Positions 1 to 5,251 of a stretch of DNA of 19,777 bases are shown in pieces. The DNA is from CAYGDT01 sp964348745. Its GTDB lineage: Bacteria > Patescibacteriota > Gracilibacteria > Peribacterales > Peribacteraceae. The translations under genes and the position numbers were made by a program. The stretch covers positions 1-19,777 of the forward strand of contig CAYGDT010000017.1 in NCBI GenBank assembly GCA_964348745.1. Direction: 5' to 3'. The notes beneath the pieces were generated by a model. It had not been told where the DNA came from. It did not search any database and saw only the letters and a program-made list of their open reading frames with translations. Within the stretch, counting starts at the first letter, position 1; every line of letters starts with the position of its first letter.

Positions 1-7
1 CACGCGG

Positions 8-736
8 GTGGAGCAGAGCTTTTTTCCTAAGGATTACATCCAAACTGCACACTTATCCAAGCCAGTTGATTCACTACAAACTCTACGCGAAGTACATAGG
101 AGTATTCGATTATATCATGATGGGATTGTTGAGTATTCCAATGGTTCGATTGATTCAGAACTAGACGCAACTTTGAGCGGCAATGTCTATTCAGCAGGTT
201 GGCATATTCACCCTGACAAAGATGCAGTGAATCTCAGTCGAGGCTCTGGTACGCCATCTCTGCTGGCGAAAAATTGCATAGCAGCTCAGGCAACGATCTC
301 TGCATTCGAACTTCATCGAGATGCTTTAAGCAGACTTGCTGGCGATGCAGTAAGGTATATTCTTTGGTATACAGGCAATGCAACTGGATCAGTTGATCAA
401 CTGATCGATAATACAATACGAGAATTACGTGCTTACATTGCTTCGCCGAGTAGCGAAAATATGTCTAGATTTGAAAGAGGGACGGAGTTGGGACGTCACT
501 TGCTGTATACACTTCTTACTGAACATTCTGCACCAGAATCGCTAAAGAACGAAGTGTGGCAAACATATACGAATATGCAGCGTTTCGTACCACCTGATCA
601 GCGATTAGAATTGTATCCAAATAAATGCGACGGTTACAGCATTCCTTTGGGTCTCGCGCATTGCAGAAGTGTGTTGCATGGAGAACTGACTCGCGTATTT
701 TCACAAACCAATCATGTGCATTTTATAAAAATGTAG
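8..736 (+). CDS. Unknown protein, possibly cut by the window edge
   Basis: I do not recognise this 242-residue protein. The reading frame begins with GTG at 8 and stays open to the window edge, so the true start may lie outside. It is predicted soluble: no signal peptide or membrane segment is visible. A histidine pair stands out in GWHIHP (about residues 65-70), as do helical stretches at about 90-145 (CIAAQATISAFELHRDALSRL) and a C-terminal part rich in Tyr, His and Cys. Codon use is AT-rich, as in the unknown gene at 1353-1844 and unlike the GC-rich genes further right, so recent acquisition is possible. It is convergent with the VOC gene, only three bases separating the two stop codons. 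That the frame is a real gene is fairly sure from its length and biased composition; its function is open. Confidence 0.7.
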   Translation: MEQSFFPKDYIQTAHLSKPVDSLQTLREVHRSIRLYHDGIVEYSNGSIDSELDATLSGNVYSAGWHIHPDKDAVNLSRGSGTPSLLAKNCIAAQATISAFELHRDALSRLAGDAVRYILWYTGNATGSVDQLIDNTIRELRAYIASPSSENMSRFERGTELGRHLLYTLLTEHSAPESLKNEVWQTYTNMQRFVPPDQRLELYPNKCDGYSIPLGLAHCRSVLHGELTRVFSQTNHVHFIKM

Positions 737-739
737 TCG

Positions 740-1138
740 TTACTTAGCATTCGCATCGGCCTGATGCAGACCGAAGGTGTTGCTTTCCGTATCGAGGAAG
801 TACCCTTGCCATGCCATGCCCGTAAGTGCGAATTTCGGCATGGCGACCGTGCCGCCAGCATCTAGGATCTTCTTTGAAATTGCATCGAAATCATCAACCT
901 GCACAGTGCAGACGAATGCGTTGGTGCCGCATTGCTGCGGTGGCGTCTTCGCCGGTCGCGGGAGCAATCCTCCGTTGATACCCGGTTCTTTGCTGTCTTT
1001 CGGGGCCGTCATCACCATCCAGTACTCAAACTGTCCGCCTTCCCATTTATCAATCTGCCAGTCGAAAACCGCTTTATAAAATGCAGCAGCTCGCTCTGGA
1101 TCTTCCGCATATATTTCGAAGTGTACGACTCTGTTCAT
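740..1138 (-). CDS. VOC family (glyoxalase/bleomycin-resistance fold) protein
   Basis: A 132-residue protein of the vicinal oxygen chelate superfamily. It opens with MNRVVHFEIYAEDPERAAAF, the usual first strand and helix of the fold, with GWQ-like FDWQIDKWEG following. The middle carries GINGGLLPR and a second beta-alpha half (VQVDDFDAISKKILDAGG), ending in GYFLDTESNTFGLHQ. His6 near the start and the Glu/Asp region at the end are where metal ligands normally lie. Substrate cannot be told; relatives include glyoxalase-like enzymes and resistance proteins. I chose the ATG at 1138 over an in-frame ATG at 1159 because homologous proteins start there and a -10-like TACACT lies just upstream. The SnoaL-like gene at 2021-2395 is on the same strand, and duplicated fragments show the two were once direct neighbours. 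Confidence 0.88.
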   Translation of the reverse strand: MNRVVHFEIYAEDPERAAAFYKAVFDWQIDKWEGGQFEYWMVMTAPKDSKEPGINGGLLPRPAKTPPQQCGTNAFVCTVQVDDFDAISKKILDAGGTVAMPKFALTGMAWQGYFLDTESNTFGLHQADANAK

Positions 1139-1147
1139 AGTTATGTG

Positions 1148-1153
1148 AGTGTA
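1148..1153 (-). promoter_or_regulatory. -10 box of the VOC gene
   Basis: TACACT (four of six to TATAAT) lies so that transcription would begin near 1141, three bases before the ATG at 1138. No -35 match and no Shine-Dalgarno are visible, so a leaderless or nearly leaderless mRNA is inferred. Confidence 0.45.
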
Positions 1154-1193
1154 GCACATCGACGATTGTGATCGTATTGTTTTCTAGAAATTT

Positions 1194-1308
1194 CTAAAAC
1201 ACCCCATCACTGTTTGGGCAGTCCTCTGGCACTACCTGACCGCAGTCCCACATTTCCACCATTTTGCCGTTTAAGAAGCGAAACATATGCACGACGCTGA
1301 TATCCGGT
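1194..1308 (-). pseudogene. Truncated second copy of the SnoaL-like gene (3' end only)
   Basis: Read on the minus strand this encodes NKPDISVVHMFRFLNGKM followed by VEMWDCGQVVPEDCPNSDGVF and a TAG stop. The last 39 residues of the intact gene at 2021-2395 are the same except for six mostly conservative changes (K/E, L/I, M/I, V/L, D/E, P/L). Similarity stops abruptly near 1308, where the unknown gene's promoter begins, so about two thirds of the gene is missing and there is no start. The conservative changes suggest the copy was under selection as a paralogue before it was cut. Confidence 0.85.
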
Positions 1309-1316
1309 TTGTTCTA

Positions 1317-1344
1317 TTTACAAATATTTGTTTCCGATTAAAAT
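1317..1344 (+). promoter_or_regulatory. Promoter of the unknown Cys-rich gene
   Basis: TTTACA at 1317-1322 and TAAAAT at 1339-1344 (each five of six to consensus) are 16 bases apart. The predicted transcription start, about 1351, is two bases before the ATG at 1353. This decides the start against an in-frame ATG at 1287 that lies inside the SnoaL pseudogene. Confidence 0.6.
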
Positions 1345-1352
1345 TCCCTACT

Positions 1353-1844
1353 ATGCATAGTTTATTGGACATGAAAAACTTAGCGAATGCAGTCCTTTCA
1401 GTGGACCCTAGATCACCTGTTTGGCGCGAGGCAGAGAGTATCAGAGGATTCAATCCATGTACCAATTGTGGTGCTGCTCTATCTAATAGTTGTGTGATTT
1501 TCAATTATCGTGATCAAGTACATGGAAAAATCGAGACTTTGTGTCGAGTGTGGCGTAAAGGGAAACTTGAAGGCTGTGGTCCGCAATTCCTAGCTGAACA
1601 TACTGAGCAGATTGATCCAATGAAACCTGATTCTTTCCCATTCCCATTCGAAGTTTTTCTTTCAGTGGAAGTTGCAAAAGTGTCTGACTTAGAACGAGCT
1701 GGGGCCGACATAGGGATCTCTGGCTTGGCAGGCAAATACGTTCCTGTGTCGGCAGAAAGTGTTGAATTTTTTGCAGATCAAGAGTTTCTTCAGAGATTCA
1801 TACAAGTGTTTGGAGATAAAGTTGATTCCAAATATCTCAGGTAA
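1353..1844 (+). CDS. Unknown Cys-rich protein
   Basis: A 163-residue protein I do not recognise. It has a CxxC pair (NPCTNCGAAL, Cys36 and Cys39), then Cys47, Cys64 and Cys75, a spacing compatible with a structural metal site in the first half. The second half (FEVFLSVEVAKVSDLERAGA then GISGLAGKYVPVSAESVEFF) looks like a soluble alpha/beta domain. There is no signal peptide or membrane segment. The gene is AT-rich and lies between two degraded gene fragments, opposite in strand to both. Its upstream sequence starts exactly where the truncated SnoaL copy is broken, so the gene probably arrived with or caused that rearrangement. The start rests on the promoter spacing. The gene is probably real; its function is unknown. 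Confidence 0.7.
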   Translation: MHSLLDMKNLANAVLSVDPRSPVWREAESIRGFNPCTNCGAALSNSCVIFNYRDQVHGKIETLCRVWRKGKLEGCGPQFLAEHTEQIDPMKPDSFPFPFEVFLSVEVAKVSDLERAGADIGISGLAGKYVPVSAESVEFFADQEFLQRFIQVFGDKVDSKYLR

Positions 1845-1861
1845 AAAAAGAAAAAAGACTT

Positions 1862-1999
1862 TCACTGAGAACTCGACGCCTCCACGATTTTCCCGAATTC
1901 CTCGCGCTAGAGTGACGCGCCGCCGATGAGGCCACCGTCGATATTGGGTTGGCTCAGGAGTGCTTTCGCATATATTTCGAAGTGGACGACGCGGTTCGT
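1862..1999 (-). pseudogene. Chimeric debris: VOC 5' end joined to triosephosphate isomerase 3' end
   Basis: On the minus strand, 1999-1964 encodes TNRVVHFEIYAK, matching the first residues of the VOC protein (MNRVVHFEIYAE), but with ACG in place of the ATG. Without a break it continues from 1963 as ALLSQPNIDGGLIGGASL, an in-frame TAG, then REEFGKIVEASSSQ and a TGA at 1862-1864. The second part is the unmistakable C-terminus of triosephosphate isomerase, whose phosphate-binding loop is the GG of IGGASL. The start codon is lost and a stop interrupts the frame, so this is not expressed as an enzyme. No other part of tpiA is in the window. Confidence 0.8.
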
Positions 2000-2020
2000 A
2001 GTGAAGGCAGTATAGCACAC

Positions 2021-2395
2021 TCAAAACACCCCATCACTATTCAAGCACTCCTCCGGCAGCACCTGCCCGCAGTCCCACATCTCTACGATCTTGCCGTTTA
2101 TGAAGCGAAACATGTGCACGACGCTGATATCCGGTTCGTTAGATGCGCGTTCAAGATGTGAGTGAACGGCCACCAGATCGCCGTCGCCGATCACCAAGTT
2201 CACCGTAAGTTTCTTATTCGGTGTCTCTTTTTCGCTTTCTTTCATTGCGTCTTTGAGCGCAGCGAACCCGGCGGGGAAGAATGCGTTATGGTGCTTGCCA
2301 CTCATGTCGACATATATCTGGTACGCTTCATCAATCTTGCCGCTGACGACCATTTGCAGAAACTGCACTGCGGTTTCTTTGTTGCTTGGTTTCAT
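2021..2395 (-). CDS. SnoaL-like (NTF2-fold) small protein
   Basis: A 124-residue protein of the SnoaL-like/NTF2-like fold, closest in pattern to the group called predicted SnoaL-like aldol condensation-catalysing enzymes. Visible hallmarks are the helical start NKETAVQFLQMVVSGKIDEA, the middle strand GDGDLVAVHSHLER, and the closing strands VVHMFRFINGKIVEMWDCGQ followed by LPEECLNSDGVF. The conserved His and Asp of these strands line the pocket in the family. The true substrate is unknown. The ATG at 2395 follows a TACAAT box by eight bases. It is divergent from the CPBP-like gene, the two start codons being 34 bases apart, and lies upstream of the VOC gene on the same strand with debris between them. 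Confidence 0.85.
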   Translation of the reverse strand: MKPSNKETAVQFLQMVVSGKIDEAYQIYVDMSGKHHNAFFPAGFAALKDAMKESEKETPNKKLTVNLVIGDGDLVAVHSHLERASNEPDISVVHMFRFINGKIVEMWDCGQVLPEECLNSDGVF

Positions 2396-2403
2396 TGGTT
2401 TTC

Positions 2404-2409
2404 ATTGTA
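2404..2409 (-). promoter_or_regulatory. -10 box of the SnoaL-like gene
   Basis: TACAAT (five of six) is placed for a transcription start near 2397, two bases before the ATG at 2395. No Shine-Dalgarno and no good -35 are seen. Confidence 0.5.
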
Positions 2410-2413
2410 GCAG

Positions 2414-2422
2414 TGTTAGTCT
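2414..2422 (+). promoter_or_regulatory. Extended -10 of the CPBP-like gene
   Basis: TGTTAGTCT has the TGn extension before a weak hexamer TAGTCT. The predicted transcription start is 2429, the A of the ATG. It lies back to back with the SnoaL -10 box. Confidence 0.35.
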
Positions 2423-2428
2423 ATCTCT

Positions 2429-3052
2429 ATGCCACCCAAGTATTTCGAACTCACGTTCATACTGACTCTTGGAGCATTGCAGCCGATGATGGAAATGCTG
2501 TTTGGGACACAAATTGCCACGTACTATAACGGAACAGCGATTGTAGTAGTACTGGCGTATGTGCTGCTTCTGATAACAAGATCACCAAAGGATGTATGGC
2601 ATACGTGGGGTTTTCGCCTTGATACCCTTCGCGTAAGCATCGCACCGTATGCACTATTTTCTCTGGCTGCAGTTGTAACTTTGTACATATACGGCTGGTA
2701 CAAAGGGAATACGCCATTGCCGATTGGGTTTTGGTATGTTCTTACCATGTATCCCTTGTGGGGGCTTGCACAGCAATTTGTCTTGCAAAATTTTGTAGCG
2801 CGCAACCTCATCACTCTCATACCCTCTCGCACGTACCGTTCATTGGCAACTGCAAGTATCTTTGCGTGTGCGCACATTCCTTCCGTTGAATTATTCGCAC
2901 TCACATTCATTGCCGGTTTCCTATTTACCTATCTGCATGCCAAATATCAAAATCTCTTAACACTGGCTGTTGCGCATGGCATCTTGGGTGCGCTCGTTTT
3001 TCATTTGGTGTTAGGACAAGATCAATGGAAGATTCTTGCGGAGTATTTTTAG
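2429..3052 (+). CDS. CPBP/CAAX-protease-like membrane protein with glutamine-substituted active site
   Basis: A 207-residue integral membrane protein with about six hydrophobic segments (roughly residues 8-25, 36-50, 72-90, 100-118, 140-165 and 175-195). The pattern is that of the CPBP (CAAX protease and bacteriocin-processing, Abi) family of intramembrane proteases. The second motif FACAH (145-149) and the third histidine, H183 in AVAHGILG, are in place. The first motif, normally EExxxR and holding the catalytic glutamates, reads QQFVLQ (115-120). The protein may thus be a non-proteolytic relative or a variant subfamily. It starts at the A of ATG predicted as the transcription start. No partner gene suggests a function. 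Confidence 0.75.
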   Translation: MPPKYFELTFILTLGALQPMMEMLFGTQIATYYNGTAIVVVLAYVLLLITRSPKDVWHTWGFRLDTLRVSIAPYALFSLAAVVTLYIYGWYKGNTPLPIGFWYVLTMYPLWGLAQQFVLQNFVARNLITLIPSRTYRSLATASIFACAHIPSVELFALTFIAGFLFTYLHAKYQNLLTLAVAHGILGALVFHLVLGQDQWKILAEYF

Positions 3053-3104
3053 GGTGTAGACATGGTGAATAATGAGAGAAGGATAGCATGTCTTCTCCAA
3101 TTCA

Positions 3105-3224
3105 GTCGCGTAAAGCTTACTCGTCCGCAGCTGCGGACTCGTTCGCCACGCGACACGTAAATAGTTTGCTTCGCAAACTATACATGGCTGCGCCACGTGG
3201 GCGAGCGAAGCGCGCCTTTACGTG
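3105..3224. repeat. Nested palindromes (cruciform-like block)
   Basis: An outer stem GTCGCGT (3105-3111) with ACGCGAC (3148-3154) encloses the perfect 16-bp palindrome GTCCGCAGCTGCGGAC (3123-3138). Beside it a stem CACGTAAA (3154-3161) with TTTACGTG (3217-3224) encloses the hairpin ATAGTTTGC-TTC-GCAAACTAT (3161-3181) and the palindrome CCACGTGG (3193-3200). Neither stem is followed by a T tract, so a terminator is unlikely for most of it. Confidence 0.65.
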
Positions 3225-3288
3225 GTGGCACTGTACGCCGAAGTCCGAACCTATTATATCAAAAATCCACGCCCGTAGGGCGTCGCCG

Positions 3289-3336
3289 TGCCTAGTCATT
3301 CAGGTAGTCACTCCACTTTGGCGGAATGACTAGGCA
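3289..3336. repeat. 13-bp perfect inverted repeat
   Basis: TGCCTAGTCATTC (3289-3301) is repeated inverted as GAATGACTAGGCA (3324-3336) around a 22-base centre. It has the look of a small palindromic repeat unit or a decayed element end; no T tract follows on either strand. Confidence 0.7.
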
Positions 3337-3573
3337 GCGAATCGAGAAAACCCTTATCAATCCTCGCGATTCGCCATTTCGTCCGTCGGAAAAACAAGTC
3401 CTACTTCACTCCGCTCCACCCTTCGACATCCTCAGGGTTCCGCTCCGTGAACCGCTCCGCGGCCTCGCCCTTCCTCCGTCCGTCCTGCGTTTCTTGTTGA
3501 TTGTGGGGGGAATACATAAAAAAAGGAGAAGGACGGACTACGGAAGGTCTCGGAAAACGAGCGTCTTTTGTCG

Positions 3574-3579
3574 TATACT
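3574..3579 (+). promoter_or_regulatory. -10 box of the replication-relaxation gene
   Basis: TATACT (five of six) predicts a transcription start at 3586, exactly the A of the ATG. This argues for the ATG at 3586 rather than the in-frame TTG at 3568, which lies upstream of the -10 box. Confidence 0.6.
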
Positions 3580-3585
3580 GTTGGT

Positions 3586-4458
3586 ATGCCGATGCAAACC
3601 AAGCCACGCCGCCAAAAGTACGTTAGGAACGTAAAGGACACGCTCAAATTGCAGCCTCGCGATATTGCCATTCTCAAGGACATCGCGACGTTCCGTTTCC
3701 TCAATACCCCGCAAATCTTGGCTATGCACGAGGGCGGGAAACGGAACCTCCTCCGACGGCTTTCTGCTCTTTTCGGGCACGGATACCTTGACCGCCCAAA
3801 GCACCAAGCCTCCGCCCGTCTCAGGTCAGCACACCTTGTCTACGCGCTAGGACGTGAAGGAGTGAAGAAGCTTATCGGGGACGCTCGTGAACGCGATACG
3901 CTGTATCGCCGTCTTAAAGACAATGAGCGGACACTTCCACTCATTGCCCACTCGCTGATGATCTCGCAGTTTCGGGTGTGCCTCACGCTTGTGCTCAAGA
4001 AACGCACGGACATTACCCTGACGCGCTGGATGCAGGGCAATGACTTGAAGGATGCTTTGAAGCGACACGGCGACCATCCTTCGCTTGTTCCTGATGCCTT
4101 CTTTGTGCTCGAAACCACAACCGACAAATATCCGTGCTTCCTCGAAGCTGACCGCGCGACCATGACCGAGGAGCGGTTTACCAACAAGCTCCGTATGTAC
4201 TGGAAACAGAGTCGTGAAAACGGATTTGCAAAGTCGCTCGGTGTTTCCAATTTCCGCGTCCTCACGATTACGCCGAATGAGAGACGGGCGGTGAATCTTT
4301 GCCTCGCGGCAAAGGATGCGGATGATAAAAGAAAAGGGAGCGCGATGTATCTTTTCCTCTCCGAGACGCGCTACTCCCTTGAATCACCTGAAACAATTCT
4401 CGAAGCCGTGTGGCAGTCGCCAAAGAATGACGAGCTGTGCGCGGTTGTCTACGCATAA
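3586..4458 (+). CDS. Replication-relaxation family protein
   Basis: A 290-residue basic protein with the pattern of the replication-relaxation family (Pfam PF13814 by recognition, not by search). A basic N-terminus precedes a winged-helix-like region: LQPRDIAILKDIATFRFLNT, then QILAMHEGGKRNLLRRLSAL and LVYALGREGVKKLIG. The central part has HSLMISQFRVCLTLVL and the acidic LVPDAFFVLETT...CFLEAD, reminiscent of a nuclease-like core of these proteins. Members are implicated in plasmid replication or mobilisation in Gram-positive elements, and here it is the best marker that this block came from a plasmid or integrative element. A second ATG six bases further in is possible. No membrane segments. 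The downstream unknown gene starts 87 bases later with its own -10 box. Confidence 0.8.
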   Translation: MPMQTKPRRQKYVRNVKDTLKLQPRDIAILKDIATFRFLNTPQILAMHEGGKRNLLRRLSALFGHGYLDRPKHQASARLRSAHLVYALGREGVKKLIGDARERDTLYRRLKDNERTLPLIAHSLMISQFRVCLTLVLKKRTDITLTRWMQGNDLKDALKRHGDHPSLVPDAFFVLETTTDKYPCFLEADRATMTEERFTNKLRMYWKQSRENGFAKSLGVSNFRVLTITPNERRAVNLCLAAKDADDKRKGSAMYLFLSETRYSLESPETILEAVWQSPKNDELCAVVYA

Positions 4459-4534
4459 CCCAAACAATGTCTTACCTACAACAAAAGGGCGTATGACCAA
4501 AAAATTTGTTTGATTTCAGGGAAAGAACGAGTAG

Positions 4535-4540
4535 TATTCT
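4535..4540 (+). promoter_or_regulatory. -10 box of the 4546 gene
   Basis: TATTCT (four of six) predicts a transcription start at about 4547, at the ATG (4546). A TTGATT at 4510-4515 is a possible -35 with a long 19-base spacer. Confidence 0.4.
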
Positions 4541-4545
4541 GAGTC

Positions 4546-4893
4546 ATGAGTGTAGAAGAACTCCACAGAATAGAAGGGCAATTGTCATCGAAAGTTCCCG
4601 CTGTCAGAGCAGCAGGCGCCAAATCGCTCGCCCGTTTGTTGGCCTGTCAAAAATCAATACGTGACAATCCTCAACTAGCAGCCCTCATACGAACTCTGAC
4701 TGCATCTAGCACTGCTACGGTAAGTGGAAAGATGCAGCAAAAACAATTTTCAGATGAGGACTCAAAGATGCGTAGAAACATGCAAAAGGCGCTTGATAGC
4801 CTCCCAGCCACCGTACGACAAGAAACACAACGGGCGTTACGAGATGCTAATTTGTATCTTGTGCGAACAGAAGAAAAGAATGCTGAGCAGTAA
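4546..4893 (+). CDS. Unknown small helical protein of the integrated element
   Basis: A 115-residue protein I do not recognise. It is predicted almost entirely alpha-helical and soluble. The first half (VEELHRIEGQLSSKVPAVRA, then GAKSLARLLACQKSIRDNPQ) could form a small helical bundle, with one Cys. The second half is charged and coiled-coil-like (DEDSKMRRNMQKALDSLPAT). It lies between the replication-relaxation gene and the recombinase on the same strand and is somewhat more AT-rich than both. Its place suggests an accessory protein of the element, but nothing in it shows which. Confidence 0.6.
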   Translation: MSVEELHRIEGQLSSKVPAVRAAGAKSLARLLACQKSIRDNPQLAALIRTLTASSTATVSGKMQQKQFSDEDSKMRRNMQKALDSLPATVRQETQRALRDANLYLVRTEEKNAEQ

Positions 4894-4974
4894 GCAAGAC
4901 TTCATTGCGCTTTTAATTCAAGTAAAGAACGACAGTGAATAGGAGGACGGCGTTTCATTTTCCGTTGAGCGTAG

Positions 4975-4983
4975 TGATATAGT
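4975..4983 (+). promoter_or_regulatory. Extended -10 promoter upstream of the serine recombinase
   Basis: TGATATAGT is a full extended -10 (TGn plus TATAGT, five of six). Transcription would begin near 4990, leaving a leader of about 98 bases with a hairpin CCGCC-TTC-GGCGG at 5031-5043 before the recombinase start at 5088. No clear -35. Confidence 0.5.
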
Positions 4984-5008
4984 GGAACGAACATTCCCCC
5001 TGCCCCCT

Positions 5009-5251
5009 ATGTTTTGGTTTATCGTCCTCGCCGCCTTCGGCGGTCTTGGCTACTACATGCACACCTTAAACAAACAGGAGGAAATTGATGATGCAACGCA
5101 TCGAACGGGGCGAGGCGCAGGGCGTCCTCTGTTGGAAGCTCGACCGCCTTGCTCGCAACCCCATCGACGGCGGACAGATAAGCTGGTTTCTCCAACGCGG
5201 GACGATCGGGCACATCCAAACCCACGACCGCAGTTACCGCCCGATGGATAA
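5009..5251 (+). CDS. Possible small membrane peptide overlapping the recombinase start
   Basis: From the ATG at 5009 the first 28 codons give one clean hydrophobic segment, MFWFIVLAAFGGLGYYMHTL, then NKQEEIDD. Beyond that the frame overlaps the recombinase in another phase and becomes Pro/Arg-rich low-quality sequence to a stop at 5251. I read the hydrophobic part as either a short leader peptide or the stump of a gene fused here by the deletion that removed the recombinase N-terminus. Only the first part is believable as protein. Confidence 0.25.
   Translation: MFWFIVLAAFGGLGYYMHTLNKQEEIDDATHRTGRGAGRPLLEARPPCSQPHRRRTDKLVSPTRDDRAHPNPRPQLPPDG
5076..5081 (+). promoter_or_regulatory. Shine-Dalgarno of the serine recombinase
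   Basis: AGGAGG, six bases before the ATG at 5088 (an ATG follows also at 5091). It is the only perfect Shine-Dalgarno with correct spacing before an assigned gene in the window, and it fixes the start of the truncated recombinase downstream of an in-frame TAA at 5067-5069. Confidence 0.7.

Larger units (their letters stand above)
3053..3573. other. Palindrome-rich non-coding stretch between core genes and the integrated element
   Basis: About 520 bases with no convincing gene. It holds a series of hairpin-forming sequences (listed separately) and, at 3478-3486 and 3530-3538, the inverted 9-mer GTCCGTCCT/AGGACGGAC around a run of G and a run of A. A short hairpin ACGCCC-GTA-GGGCGT lies at 3269-3283. 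The stretch ends at the promoter of the replication-relaxation gene, so it probably holds the left boundary of the element. Confidence 0.6.

Noticed and set aside
2162..2410. Plus-strand frames opposite the SnoaL-like gene
   Set aside because: They are shadows of a well-supported minus-strand gene with family motifs.
3088..3333. Open frame of 81 codons on the plus strand after the CPBP-like gene
   Set aside because: It runs through the nested palindromes and has no coherent protein pattern; the residues follow from the repeats.
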